In this document: positions 35,011-48,479 of the stretch, one piece after another
Position numbering within the stretch: the first letter of the stretch is position 1
Layout of the letters: each line of letters starts with the position of its first letter
Notes under the pieces: model-generated
What the model saw: only the letters and a program-made list of their open reading frames with translations
What the model was told of the DNA's origin: nothing
Database searches by the model: none
Program-made: the position numbers and the translations under genes
Source: Larix kaempferi
Lineage: Eukaryota > Streptophyta > Pinopsida > Pinales > Pinaceae
Direction: 5' to 3'
Assembly: GCA_027924585.1 (NCBI GenBank)
Contig: BSBM01000779.1
Coordinates: 11,993,001-12,057,000 of the forward strand
DNA length: 64,000 nt

Positions 35011-38000
35011 TGTGATATCCCTCCTTTATGACCTATTTTGGTCGTCATTAATATTTTTTTTTTTTTTATATAGTAAATTTAATTGTATAAAAGGCACAGG
35101 TGAGGAGCTCAAAGCCCCACCCGTGGACCTTGAAAATGATTGTTGTAATTTATTCTTAAGTTCTAAATTTGCGACGGACGCAACTAAGCGACATACAAGC
35201 GAAGTCACTAGCGAAAAAGGTGTGGTAACCTAAGCATGAGTAGGTGACAGGTGTCATCTTAGTATCTCAAACATCTACTTAATAACCTTAAGCTATTCGT
35301 GTTAGCATCTTAAGTAGACGATCGATGATAGTGAATATTTAGTCACACCACTATACTTTCTGGTTCCTATTTCCTTTTTAGTATCAAAAGGTCAACTATT
35401 ATTCTCATGGAGTATACTAATCATACCTCTACGAGAGGATGATTGGAGAAAACTCTTAGAGTTAAAGGAAGGGTAGCCTATTAAATAAGTTATCCAGTAA
35501 AGCTGTGGTTATTGAGCTTAGAGGGCTTAGCTTACTTTTTATTTTCTTTTTATGGGAGGACATAGTATAAATCTAAGATAAGTGTACTGGTTGGTAAGAT
35601 TGTTATAATAGGGTGATTATAACAATAATAAATTATATACTTGTAGAAGATATTATTATGTTTATATATATATATACAAATAATTATGGGCATTATATAT
35701 ATAGATATTGTTGCAAAAAGATGAATAACTAGTGGCGAGAACCATTAAAAAACTATTATATAAAGTTATAAATATAGTAGATTAAGTTCATAACTACAAG
35801 TTATGAATTATATCTATATTCTTGATACCTTTTGTTAAAACAAGAATTTAGTATTTCGCGACAACCATCTCGGCGTACACATTGTCTAATTTCGATTTGA
35901 GATTTTTATGGAGAATCTTGAGGAAGTCTGTCTCTTTAAATAAGAGCACCAAATCACCACGATCTACCACCACTGTCAAGCTGGAAGGGAGATTTAATTT
36001 TGGTTAATGGGAAGCCAAGTCCAAATCGAGAATATATTGGAGGTTAATGCTACTAAAACTGGTTGTTAGAGCTTAACCACTCCACCTTCCCACGCCCTTT
36101 TATTCAACTCCAAGCTGGATGGGAGATGCCACCTGTCAGAGATTAAAATGCCATTTGTCAAGTAATTCTTGACTACCGTCGAGTTAGAAATATTTTTGAA
36201 GAGTAATGTTTAGAATCGAATGCTCGCTGGTTGAAGGGCGGCATTTCCAAGGAGGATGGAAGTATGACGAGCAGGCGGGGATTGGAAAAAGAAATGCGAT
36301 CCCTGGTAGTTATGACGAAGGGATCCTGGCGAGGGTTAGGGGCATCTATTTGGCAAGTACAAGAAAGATCTATGAGCTTTTTGTGATCGGCGGCCCAGAA
36401 ATAGATTGATATATTTTAGTTAACACGGAGTTGAAGTGGAAGGACCGGGGGTTTTTCGGTGAGGATTCTCTGTGCAGAAAAGGTTTCCCATCGAAGCTTC
36501 ACGGGGAGAGGTGTTAGCATTCTCTGTGCAGAAAAGGTTTTCCCATCGAAGCTTCACCGAGGGAGATTTGGAGGAAACTGAAAGCGAAGATATCTGTAGC
36601 TGCAGTAGAATAAAAAGATCTCGAGGACCTGAGGATGGGAAAACGGATATAAAATACCCTTTGCTGCTATCGTGAAGGGGGAATCGGTATTTTGTTGGAC
36701 CCTGCGCAGACGGTGAAGGAGAATTCTGGCCTCACGCAGATGGGAGGGAAGAACGGAGAAAAGATCGCTACCATCGGGACAAGGATACAATCCTAAGATA
36801 AGAGTACTATCTTAACATTTCTCATTTAATCGTCTTTGTATGGCCTAAGTTCTTTGACGGAAGTGATCTTGGATCGTTGTTGTTTTTGTTTCTGCATTTT
36901 TTTTTGGATACATCCCTGTACCCTTTTGCATAGGAGAGCCTGAAAAGCTGTGCTCTAAGTTTTCTGTTCATTACGGAACTGTAACTGAGAGCGTGGTCTA
37001 TTACGGTGTTGTTGTGTTTATTGCTGACGGAAGCTCTAGGGGAGGGACAGATAGAACAGCCGAATCCCAAGATTTCATAACCTCTGTGTATAGGATAGAT
37101 CTAGATTTGCATTATATACTTTGCCGGATCGATTCAGTTGCTTTTATTATAGAATGTATACACAGTCGTTTTGTTATGGCGGTGGATTACTTAGTCGTAG
37201 ATCTGCTTTTATCATAAATTATGTATGCGGCCAATTTGTTGTGTCTATGGATCACGAATTTGGTTTAGTCCCCTTGTATGTCTTGATTATTGACCCCCCC
37301 CATCTCCCACTGGATGTAAGGAATAAATGCGGTTGTATTTACCATATACCTCTGCGTTTGATTCCTAGGAGACAGTAGAACGAAAGATACATATAGTATG
37401 CTATCGACTACCTTTAATTCGAAGTTCTCGATGGTGGCGATTTCCGAGTATAGTTTCAGTTATGTCTTCTATTATTTTATTTCATGAAAATGTTGGTTTA
37501 ATGATTGGAAAACTTTGTTTATCAATCGACACCTGAGTAGTTTCATTATGAAAATGTGGTGTAAACATATTTTAAAGTTTGGGTATTTGCTAGTGTCCAT
37601 AAATTGGAGTTTAAGTATTATCTCCATGGAAGTCGATATTGATATATCAAAACCGTACACAACGTTGGTCGATTTAGTTTCTTGTGCTGCGTGTATGCCT
37701 CGCTATCAACAGGTGTTTGTGCTGTTTTTTGTGAACGATTCAAACCTCTTCTGAGACCGCAGCTAGCCGAGCTGCCAAGTGCTATGTTGGCATGCTCGGC
37801 GTTCAGCTATCCATGATGCCAATGCATCACAACTGAAGTTTTGCGTTATAAATATTAATACCAGGATGGATTTGGAACTTGTACATAGATGTAAGTGTAC
37901 GTGGATGGCTTTAGATTCCATTTGTCATGGTATTTTGATATACCTTAATTATATATATGAGACCTTAGTTATATGTAAGTGTATGTGGAATTGTTATAAC

Positions 38001-39190
38001 AAGGTTATAGCTTTAAAATTAAGATACACATGTTACATGAAAAGTTATTATTATGATATAAATTTTATGAGATTAATTAGTATATTCTTTGTGGATATGT
38101 GACAATATGATGATATACTCCTTATATGAGAAAATATGAGATTTAGAGTTTAAAATAAAGTTATTGCTTTATTTAAATATAAAGGTTATATTAATCATTG
38201 GAATATGGATATTCTATACTTTAATGATATTTTAAGGTTTTTATATATGAGGATCATATAAGTTTTGAATAGGAAGTAAGATTACTATGGTACTTGTTAT
38301 AATAGGTAATTGGATTAATCCTAGTATTATGTGGTTTGCTATTATAGATTGAGTTATAATAGCTCTTTGAAAATCCTTTTGATGTTAAGGATGAAGCCTT
38401 GTAGTACTCCCTTGAAAAGAGTGGAGAGAAATGAAGAAGTTGCAACCATAGAGTGGCAGAATGTAAACTCTTTTATAAATGAAATAATTTGCAACCTTCC
38501 TCGTGGACGTAGCCCAAGTTGGGTGAACCACCTTACATATGGTCTCTTATGTGTGGTCTTTGTGTATGATTTTAATGGTCTCTTTCACTATGTGTTTATG
38601 ATGACTTGGTTCTTATATGGCTCCTTTTATTTGCATCATCTTAATTTTAAATGTGTTAATGCTTATGAACATGCATATTGTTATATAATGTTTTAGAAAG
38701 TAATTTAATGTCAATCATGTTGTTTTGCGACAATGTTGTGTGGTATCGACCACATGGATGTGTGCTTTGTATGACATTTAAGTTTGTCCATTTCTATGAT
38801 GGAAGTATGTTAGGAAATTGGGCCCTTACACAAATCACTTTTATTTCTAAGATCATTTAAGTTATCACATTTTTGTGAAATTCACTCATATACTAAATTA
38901 CGGAAATAAGGAGGTTGTTACAATATCTTGAGGAGACTTTAGGTGTTATGAAATGTATTCAACATCCTAACCTATCTTTGAGGTATGTTACATCTGGTCT
39001 CTCGATCATTTGTGTAATGGTTATGTAATGCTAATATCATAAGCAAATCAACTTTTATAAGAATGTCAAGTGTATGTACAAGGATTAATTACATGTGGGT
39101 TGTTTTCTTATATTGTTTTGAAGAACTGTAAGGGAAGAAAATTTTAATTTTTCACCAAAATACTAACATGCATATGGTGGAGATGTTACA
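35011..39190 (+). repeat. 5' LTR of the LARD-like element (4180 bp)
   Basis: Near-identical to 41886-46063. Differences include the poly-T length near 35048 and single bases near 35201, 35628, 36028, 36882 and 37199. Confidence 0.97.
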
Positions 39191-39192
39191 TA

Positions 39193-39204
39193 TGGTATCA
39201 GAGC
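39193..39204 (+). other. Primer binding site complementary to initiator tRNA-Met
   Basis: tggtatcagagc starts two bases after the 5' LTR. This is the standard plant PBS for tRNA-iMet. Confidence 0.95.
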
Positions 39205-41871
39205 ATTAGGTTACAACACTAGGGCCTAATGAGCTCAACATGCGATAAGTGAGTACGAAGGTTGTTAAGTTTACTAATTAATTGTTTTCGTTTCATTTTG
39301 GATGCATGAATTGTACTTGAGTGGGAGAATGAATCTCCGAGCTCGACTTCAAGTTTCTTCCGCCAGAGCGCTGGTTGCAAACACTCGGGCTTATTTGGGG
39401 CTCACTCGCGGAAAACATATATGAGCTAGTCGAACTAGCGACACAAGACGCAATAGAAAATTTCATTTCAACGGATCGACAACAGGTAGCTTACAAGTCG
39501 TCATTGAATTGCAAGTAAGTATGTTTCATTGTTTGTAGGTAAGGATAGTATATGTTTCATTATGGAGATGAACAATCTATTATTGGTAAATATTAGCTGA
39601 TGAATATATCCTCCTATTTTACAAATTAGAATTCATTGAACGACAAGAAAATAATCGTTAGCATGATAACGGTTATGGTTTTGTGGAATGAGTCTTCGTA
39701 TATTGAAAGTCATCCTAGTTGTGAATGTGCTAAACGGAGGAGCTCTCCTAAATCTGTCGATTGGATAATTCGTCTTAATTACTTATTACCTTCTCTACCT
39801 TTATTGTTACTCTTAGGAGTGGATATCTTTCAGTTTCAGTAAACGCGTCATATGGGAATTCTACTGATCAATTCGTCAGGATTTCCGAATATGAGATTCA
39901 GATAGATAAAATAAGCAACTTATATTTGTTAAGTCGTTTATAAAGTAAGTATATATGCTAATACCTGACTAAAGAAGAGGGTCTAATGTTTTGATTGTGT
40001 TAGGAACTGTCAAGTTCCTTTCATATATAAAGCCGAACATTTTGTGGAAGGTTAGTTCGACTGTATGTATGTTACCAGAACTTCCTAGTTATGTCAACAT
40101 CGTGAATTTATCATTCAAAATGGCTTTTGTGGTGTCAAAATTATTATTTTGGTTAAGAAATAAAACTATAGTTAATCGTGTTGCTCACATAATGAATGCA
40201 TAGATGTAATTAATGGTGAGTATGTGTTATTGTATGAATAAAAGTATTGCAAAACTAGAACCGCCACGGAATGGTAATACATGACACTTTAAATTCTCTG
40301 ATGTTTTTATAACGACTGTTTTAGGAGTTAAGGAAAAACCGATAATATCATGGAAGTTCCATGATAGATCAGAGTAATTTTTAACAGTAATTGATGTATA
40401 AGCTTTTATGAAACAAGACAAGGTGATGATCGACATATGTTTTATGCATGATTGCTCTTATGATTTAATTACAGTTTTTCTTTTACGACTAACACATTTA
40501 AGGTTGTGGACGAGCGGAATGCTATATTCCCACACATCACTACAAAGAGGTAAAAATGGGATATATAGATGCAGGTGATATTTAGTGTAATACTAATGTG
40601 TGATGATACAGGTAAAATGGTACCTCGACATACGAGGATCTTATAATAAGAAGATATGCGGCCACCCTTACAAAGGTATATGGTTATCATTATAAGGTAT
40701 GCAAGTATGTTTTAGAAAATTGGTGAATTCTATGTGATGTTGGTTGTATAACTAAAATAGGAAGTGTGTTTGAAATAGTGAAGGATAACATTCGAGGTTA
40801 AGAAATCATCATGTCCATGGGTCATCATAGGAAGAATATTATTTCGTGTTCAAGGAAGTATGTAATCCTATTAAGTAAGTTAGATATGCTTGGAAGGAGA
40901 AAAACGTTTACTTCAGATGATCAAGTATGGATATTGTAGTATGAAGAACGAATGATTTTCTTATTTACAAATATTTGATTTTGTTATATAAAGTGTTACT
41001 AACAATTGAATTTGGCAGATGGCCAAAACTCGGTGGAACTTGTCGAAAGACAAAAGCGTAATATATTATGCATGGTACAATAAAGGGGTGAGGATGAAAG
41101 ATCCACATTGCAGCTTTTACTATTGTTAATTATTGTTGAATAAAGCACTAGACCAAATTGGTCAGAGAAATTGTATGGTTATAAAATGTAATATGACGAA
41201 ATAATTGATGAATTCGAATGGGATTTTCCCAGACTCAAGCGAGGAGGCTTGTGGGGAAATAAATTCCGGGACTCAAGCGAGAAGGCTTGAGGGGAATTGT
41301 GTAAAGAGTGTCATAATGGCATTGAAATACTCCCTAAAATCAGGGATTGAACAGCCACTAGGATTCTCGGAGAATCGGCTGGCTGTAAGACCTAGGCAAG
41401 CTATAAGAAAATGTATATGTGGGAGGCAGGACGCTGCTTAGTATGCATAAAAGAAATGTTTGATGCGTGAGCACTAAGGTGTTAGGCAAAACATGAAAGA
41501 AATGTTTGCTGCGTGAGCACTAAGGTGTTAGGCAAATCATGAGAGAAATGTTTGCTGCGGGAGCACTAGGGTGTTAGGCAAGACATGAGGGAAAGGATTG
41601 CTGCGTGAGCACTAAGGTGTTAGGCAAGAATTTCCTGGATCAAGTGAATGTTGTTTGTGGATTTTGTCAAACAGTATACAATCAAGGAGCACTAGATTTA
41701 TTCCATATATTGCAAGTGATATGTGCAATAAAGAACTCATGATCTATGTTCTGAGTTTGATTATGAAGTTGATGACAAATTGTTATCAACCATTGTTTCT
41801 TTTGAATTCCAATTTTGTGATACAAATGATTACTCCAAGAGAAGAGTGAACACCGAGGACGGTGTTATTTT
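39205..41871 (+). other. Internal region of the LARD-like element, non-coding
   Basis: No gag, protease, RT or integrase motif in any frame; open frames are under 80 codons. Two copies of gactcaagcgag(g/a)aggctt occur near 41232 and 41271, and the 46-bp tandem array follows. The region presumably carries only packaging and priming signals. Confidence 0.85.
41449..41635 (+). repeat. 46-bp tandem repeat, four copies
   Basis: Unit containing gcgtgagcactaaggtgtta followed by ggcaa, repeated four times with small changes. It lies about 250 bp before the purine tract. Confidence 0.9.
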
Positions 41872-41885
41872 AAAGGGGATGAGGA
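41872..41885 (+). other. Polypurine tract of the LARD-like element
   Basis: aaaggggatgagga lies immediately before the 3' LTR and is purine except for one T. Confidence 0.88.
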
Positions 41886-44800
41886 TGTGATATCCCTCCT
41901 TTATGACCTATTTTGGTCGTCATTAATATTTTTTTTTTTTAAATAGTAAATTTAATTGTATAAAAGGCACAGGTGAGGAGCTCAAAGCCCCACCCGTGGA
42001 CCTTGAAAATGATTGTTGTAATTTATTCTTAAGTTCTAAATTTGCGACGGACGCAACTAAGCGACATACAAGTGAAGTCACTAGCGAAAAAGGTGTGGTA
42101 ACCTAAGCATGAGTAGGTGACAGGTGTCATCTTAGTATCTCAAACATCTACTTAATAACCTTAAGCTATTCGTGTTAGCATCTTAAGTAGACGATCGATG
42201 ATAGTGAATATTTAGTCACACCACTATACTTTCTGGTTCCTATTTCCTTTTTAGTATCAAAAGGTCAACTATTATTCTCATGGAGTATACTAATCATACC
42301 TCTACGAGAGGATGATTGGAGAAAACTCTTAGAGTTAAAGGAAGGGTAGCCTATTAAATAAGTTATCCAGTAAAGCTGTGGTTATTGAGCTTAGAGGGCT
42401 TAGCTTACTTTTTATTTTCTTTTTATGGGAGGACATAGTATAAATCTAAGATAAGTGTACTGGTTGGTAAGATTGTTATAATAGGGTGATTATAACAATA
42501 ATAAATTATATACTTGTAGAGGATATTATTATGTTTATATATATATATACAAATAATTATGGGCATTATATATATAGATATTGTTGCAAAAAGATGAATA
42601 ACTAGTGGCGAGAACCATTAAAAAACTATTATATAAAGTTATAAATATAGTAGATTAAGTTCATAACTACAAGTTATGAATTATATCTATATTCTTGATA
42701 CCTTTTGTTAAAACAAGAATTTAGTATTTCGCGACAACCATCTCGGCGTACACATTGTCTAATTTCGATTTGAGATTTTTATGGAGAATCTTGAGGAAGT
42801 CTGTCTCTTTAAATAAGAGCACCAAATCACCACGATCTACCACCACTGTCAAGCTGGAAGGGAGATTTAATTTTGGTTAATGGGAAGCCAAGTCCAAATC
42901 GAGAATATATTAGAGGTTAATGCTACTAAAACTGGTTGTTAGAGCTTAACCACTCCACCTTCCCACGCCCTTTTATTCAACTCCAAGCTGGATGGGAGAT
43001 GCCACCTGTCAGAGATTAAAATGCCATTTGTCAAGTAATTCTTGACTACCGTCGAGTTAGAAATATTTTTGAAGAGTAATGTTTAGAATCGAATGCTCGC
43101 TGGTTGAAGGGCGGCATTTCCAAGGAGGATGGAAGTATGACGAGCAGGCGGGGATTGGAAAAAGAAATGCGATCCCTGGTAGTTATGACGAAGGGATCCT
43201 GGCGAGGGTTAGGGGCATCTATTTGGCAAGTACAAGAAAGATCTATGAGCTTTTTGTGATCGGCGGCCCAGAAATAGATTGATATATTTTAGTTAACACG
43301 GAGTTGAAGTGGAAGGACCGGGGGTTTTTCGGTGAGGATTCTCTGTGCAGAAAAGGTTTCCCATCGAAGCTTCACGGGGAGAGGTGTTAGCATTCTCTGT
43401 GCAGAAAAGGTTTTCCCATCGAAGCTTCACCGAGGGAGATTTGGAGGAAACTGAAAGCGAAGATATCTGTAGCTGCAGTAGAATAAAAAGATCTCGAGGA
43501 CCTGAGGATGGGAAAACGGATATAAAATACCCTTTGCTGCTATCGTGAAGGGGGAATCGGTATTTTGTTGGACCCTGCGCAGACGGTGAAGGAGAATTCT
43601 GGCCTCACGCAGATGGGAGGGAAGAACGGAGAAAAGATCGCTACCATCGGGACAAGGATACAATCCTAAGATAAGAGTACTATCTTAACATTTCTCATTT
43701 AATCGTCTTTGTATGGCCTAAGTTCTTTGACGGAAGTGATCTTGGATCGTTGTCGTTTTTGTTTCTGCATTTTTTTTTGGATACATCCCTGTACCCTTTT
43801 GCATAGGAGAGCCTGAAAAGTTGTGCCATAAGTTTTCTGTTCATTACGGAACTGTAACTGAGAGCGTGGTCTATTACGGTGTTGTTGGGTTTATTGCTGA
43901 CGGAAGCTCTAGGGGAGGGACAGATAGAACAGCCGAATCCCAAGATTTCATAACCTCTGTGTATAGGATAGATCTAGATTTGCATTATATACTTTGCCGG
44001 ATCGATTCAGTTGCTTTTATTATAGAATGTATACACAGTCGTTTTGTTATGGCGGTGGATTACTTAGTCGTCGATTTGCTTTTATCATAAATTATGTATG
44101 CGGCCAATTTGTTGTGTCTATGGATCACGAATTTGGTTTAGTCCCCTTGTATGTCTTGATTATTGACCCCCCCCATCTCCCACTGGATGTAAGGAATAAA
44201 TGCGGTTGTATTTACCATATACCTCTGCGTTTGATTCCTAGGAGACAGTAGAACGAAAGATACATATAGTATGCTATCGACTACCTTTAATTCGAAGTTC
44301 TCGATGGTGGCGATTTCCGAGTATAGTTTCAGTTATGTCTTCTATTATTTTATTTCATGAAAATGTTGGTTTAATGATTGGAAAACTTTGTTTATCAATC
44401 GACACCTGAGTAGTTTCATTATGAAAATGTGGTGTAAACATATTTTAAAGTTTGGGTATTTGCTAGTGTCCATAAATTGGAGTTTAAGTATTATCTCCAT
44501 GGAAGTCGATATTGATATATCAAAACCGTACACAACGTTGGTCGATTTAGTTTCTTGTGCTGCGTGTATCCCTCGCTATCAACAGGTGTTTGTGCTGTTT
44601 TTTGTGAACGATTCAAACCTCTTCTGAGACCGCAGCTAGCCGAGCTGCCAAGTGCTATGTTGGCATGCTCGGCGTTCAGCTATCCATGATGCCAATGCAT
44701 CACAACTGAAGTTTTGCGTTATAAATATTAATACCAGGATGGATTTGGAACTTGTACATAGATGTAAGTGTACGTGGATGGCTTTAGATTCCATTTGTCA

Positions 44801-46063
44801 TGGTATTTTGATATACCTTAATTATATATATGAGACCTTAGTTATATGTAAGTGTATGTGGAATTGTTATAACAAGGTTATAGCTTTAAAATTAAGATAC
44901 ACATGTTACATGAAAAGTTATTATTATGATATAAATTTTATGAGATTAATTAGTATATTCTTTGTGGATATGTGACAATATGATGATATACTCCTTATAT
45001 GAGAAAATATGAGATTTAGAGTTTAAAATAAAGTTATTGCTTTATTTAAATATAAAGGTTATATTAATCATTGGAATATGGATATTCTATACTTTAATGA
45101 TATTTTAAGGTTTTTATATATGAGGATCATATAAGTTTTGAATAGGAAGTAAGATTACTATGGTACTTGTTATAATAGGTAATTGGATTAATCCTAGTAT
45201 TATGTGGTTTGCTATTATAGATTGAGTTATAATAGCTCTTTGAAAATCCTTTTGATGTTAAGGATGAAGCCTTGTAGTACTCCCTTGAAAAGAGTGGAGA
45301 GAAATGAAGAAGTTGCAACCATAGAGTGGCAGAATGTAAACTCTTTTATAAATGAAATAATTTGCAACCTTCCTCGTGGACGTAGCCCAAGTTGGGTGAA
45401 CCACCTTACATATGGTCTCTTATGTGTGGTCTTTGTGTATGATTTTAATGGTCTCTTTCACTATGTGTTTATGATGACTTGGTTCTTATATGGCTCCTTT
45501 TATTTGCATCATCTTAATTTTAAATGTGTTAATGCTTATGAACATGCATATTGTTATATAATGTTTTAGAAAGTAATTTAATGTCAATCATGTTGTTTTG
45601 CGACAATGTTGTGTGGTATCGACCACATGGATGTGTGCTTTGTATGACATTTAAGTTTGTCCATTTCTATGATGGAAGTATGTTAGGAAATTGGGCCCTT
45701 ACACAAATCACTTTTATTTCTAAGATCATTTAAGTTATCACATTTTTGTGAAATTCACTCATATACTAAATTACGGAAATAAGGAGGTTGTTACAATATC
45801 TTGAGGAGACTTTAGGTGTTATGAAATGTATTCAACATCCTAACCTATCTTTGAGGTATGTTACATCTGGTCTCTCGATCATTTGTGTAATGGTTATGTA
45901 ATGCTAATATCATAAGCAAATCAACTTTTATAAGAATGTCAAGTGTATGTACAAGGATTAATTACATGTGGGTTGTTTTCTTATATTGTTTTGAAGAACT
46001 GTAAGGGAAGAAAATTTTAATTTTTCACCAAAATACTAACATGCATATGGTGGAGATGTTACA
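41886..46063 (+). repeat. 3' LTR of the LARD-like element (4178 bp)
   Basis: Matches 35011-39190 over its full length. Confidence 0.97.
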
Positions 46064-46068
46064 GTTCA
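46064..46068. other. Target-site duplication, right copy (GTTCA)
   Basis: GTTCA directly follows the TTACA end of the 3' LTR. Confidence 0.96.
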
Positions 46069-48277
46069 CCAGGATCCATTCCATTCCAACAAGAAAATTG
46101 ATGCGACCCTCGCTCATTCTTACATCGTGCACAAGTAGGTCCATCTGACATTCTTTGCACTTTCATCCTAACATAGGATTCATGGCAGACATGACACATT
46201 TGCACAACTGAGAGGCTGTCAATCATTGAACAAAACTTTTGATGGCATGCCAGCATTGCATCATCAAAATGGGGAGGAAAACGATTATAGTGACCAACAT
46301 TATGGAAAGTTGGTGCACACTGTTGCTGCTGAACTACATAATTTCCAAAACGTCGCCCAACATTTATACCATCGGCATATGTAGCAGGGACAAACAGATT
46401 TTCTACAGGTCCTTCAAGAGGAGTGCTTTGAAGGACGGTTTCTTTATGGACACCCAACTGATTGCATTGGAGAATGTGATGCATGGGCATGTGAAGTGAA
46501 TAAAATATCAAGAATGGAGATATTTTATTATTGTTACAGGCATGTAAGAAAAGAGGAACTCCTACATCTATTATTGGATGGATCTCTTACTAGTAGAGAA
46601 AGAGGCCAACAGAATGGGAAATGATCAAAAACACTTAGAAAAATATTTAAAATGTGAAGGTTCTGCTTCAAAATCATTTGTATCCTGCGTATGAGAAAAT
46701 TGAATCATCTCAATATTGTCCTGTGCAACATAAGCATAAAAGTACAACATAGTGACGCTTGTCAAAGAAGTAGATAAAAGAAAGGATGTTTGCAAGTCAA
46801 AAGAAGAGAATAGATATTCATATATGGGAAACTCACAACACAGATATTATTTGATGCAGTTGATTTATGTCTAACATGTGATTCCATACAAATGGCATTG
46901 GAATGTATTTCAGCGACATTTCAATGAAGCAGTCCTTTAGATCAAGGAGTGTCCTGTGATTACAGAAAGAAGCAAAAAAGAACGAAGGAGATAAGGAAAA
47001 GCAAAAGCATATGTAGAAGAGAAATAATTAGACAAATGGGTAAAATGGAGTTGTTCAATACCTTCGTTGTGACAAGGGAAATAGTATGTGGCACAACAGA
47101 CTCAACCGGTGTTGCAATATTGGGTTGACATGGTTCAACTACATTATGGCGAATACTTGCATTGTTGCCTTCTGTTTGGAGAACTTCATGAAACATTTCA
47201 CGAACCACATTCGAGCCAGACAGAAGAGAAGATTGTTTTTGTTCTCTTTGCAAACAACGTGGATTGAGATCAGGTATGTGCACATTTTCCCCATGTTGCA
47301 ATGTTTCAGAAAGGTGCGGAGACGATTGAACATATTCGTTGATAACAACATTTCCAGTTGCAGGACCTTACGAACAAAAAAACATCAACGCAAAGCAAAA
47401 GAGAAAGTCTTTACTAATATCTTCTTAAACACAATATGGGAAAAGGACAAGGGAGTGAAAGAATGTTTGCATAAGAATAGTGTACGTTTTTATACGTACC
47501 ATTGAAAGAAATATGAGAGGGGACTGAAGTTGTTGAACTTCTTAAATGATACAACTCTCGACGTCGTGCATTGCACACTTCCTTAGTTTGGGCATACCTT
47601 AATTGAGCAGCCGCATTTCTTTTCATTCGTGATGCTACAGAACTTGAACGTTCTGGTTTATGAACCAAGGAAGGGTTTTTCTGAAGACCATGTTTGTATT
47701 CTCTACAGTGAACAATTCCGGTGTTCTCCTCCGAATGCTTAACTCCATCCAAAAATTGATGAAGCACATTGCTGGGAGATAAGAGAGGAGATTGTTGTAT
47801 TTCTCTTTGTAAATGAGATTTTCTAATAGTAGGTATCTGCAAGTTTTCCCCATGCTGCATAGTTGGAGAAAGAGGCAATGTATGCAAAGTGTGTTGTTTC
47901 ATAGCAGGATTATCTCGAGAACCATGTTCAGCATCATGGCTATTCTTTACCTCAACATTATTTGAATATGTATGCACTTGTGGTTGCATATCCATTTGCA
48001 TTGTTTGATGTAGATGATTATTGGTATTTGAAGGCCCTCCTTCCCCTCTACCATGGTGGTGTTCAAAGGGAAGTGTGGTTCGCATGATATCGGCCAAACT
48101 CTTATGCTTTGGATACTTCGTTCGTGAAGGGGCCAATTCCATGTCTTGTGCAATATTTTCATAACTTGTATCTCCCAAGTTTGACTGCTCAAGTCTGGTA
48201 AATTGCCCATGTGAAAACGGATAACGACGTCGTTTGTTTGTCGCTTTAAATAATCTATCAGATTCCATGAGCAACAA
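46064..48277 (-). pseudogene. Helitron Rep-helicase, N-terminal exons
   Basis: Starts at ATG 48277 with a basic segment (FKATNKRRRYPFSHGQF). Three exons are likely, about 48277-47500, 47368-47062 and 46540-46064, separated by introns with GT donors (near 47500 and 47061). A phrase of about 50 residues occurs twice: MQHGENLQIP near 47853 and MQHGENVHIP near 47301. An alternatively used or duplicated exon is therefore present. The last exon has a Cys-rich zinc-binding-like module, CHVCHESYV ... CARCKNE (about 46100-46165). It ends in WNGMDPGE exactly at the LTR insertion, and the reading resumes at 35010 as QPDVLRVLTQVEEML. The N-terminal exons themselves show no stop within the calls. Confidence 0.7.
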
Positions 48278-48479
48278 CTATGGAAAGTTGAAAGACATTT
48301 TAATTAAGTGTAAAAGAAAGCGTCTTAAACGGAAGGTAAGAACAATGTGAAGCAATGCAATTGACGACAGAAACAAAGAAAATTGGGGATGTAGAAGAAA
48401 ATAACTTAAATGCGGACAATGAAATCTATTGGACAAATAAACATGTGAAAAGTATTTTATGAATGTTGATTTAATAATG

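Larger units (their letters stand above)
35011..46063 (+). mobile_element. LARD-like LTR retrotransposon: 4.18-kb LTRs, no coding capacity
   Basis: Direct repeats of 4180 and 4178 bp, beginning TGTGATATCC and ending GATGTTACA, flank only 2695 bp of internal DNA. A tRNA-iMet primer site, a purine tract and a 5-bp target duplication (GTTCA) are all present. No gag or pol motif exists anywhere inside. Repeated short frames in the two LTRs are non-coding by-products. LTRs longer than the internal part with no proteins match the class called large retrotransposon derivatives. About a dozen differences between the LTRs put identity near 99.7%, so insertion was recent. Orientation follows the primer site. 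Confidence 0.95.
30726..48300 (-). mobile_element. Helitron (Rep-helicase type), decayed, split by a nested LTR element
   Basis: Bounded by coding evidence only. The Rep-helicase reading runs on the minus strand from about 48277 to 30966, interrupted by an 11-kb LTR element at 35011-46063. Helitron ends (5' TC, 3' hairpin plus CTRR) could not be placed with confidence, so the limits are approximate. The inverted F-box copies on either side, at 30.1 and 50-51 kb, may lie just outside or may be captured sequence. Confidence 0.75.

Noticed and set aside
36206-38860. Small frames present twice, at 36-39 kb and 43-46 kb
   Set aside because: They lie in the LARD LTRs, are duplicated only because the LTR is, and show no domain or codon pattern.
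35011-46063. Reading the 4.18-kb direct repeats as a segmental or assembly duplication
   Set aside because: TG..CA ends, a 5-bp TSD, tRNA-iMet PBS and PPT at the exact borders show they are LTRs.
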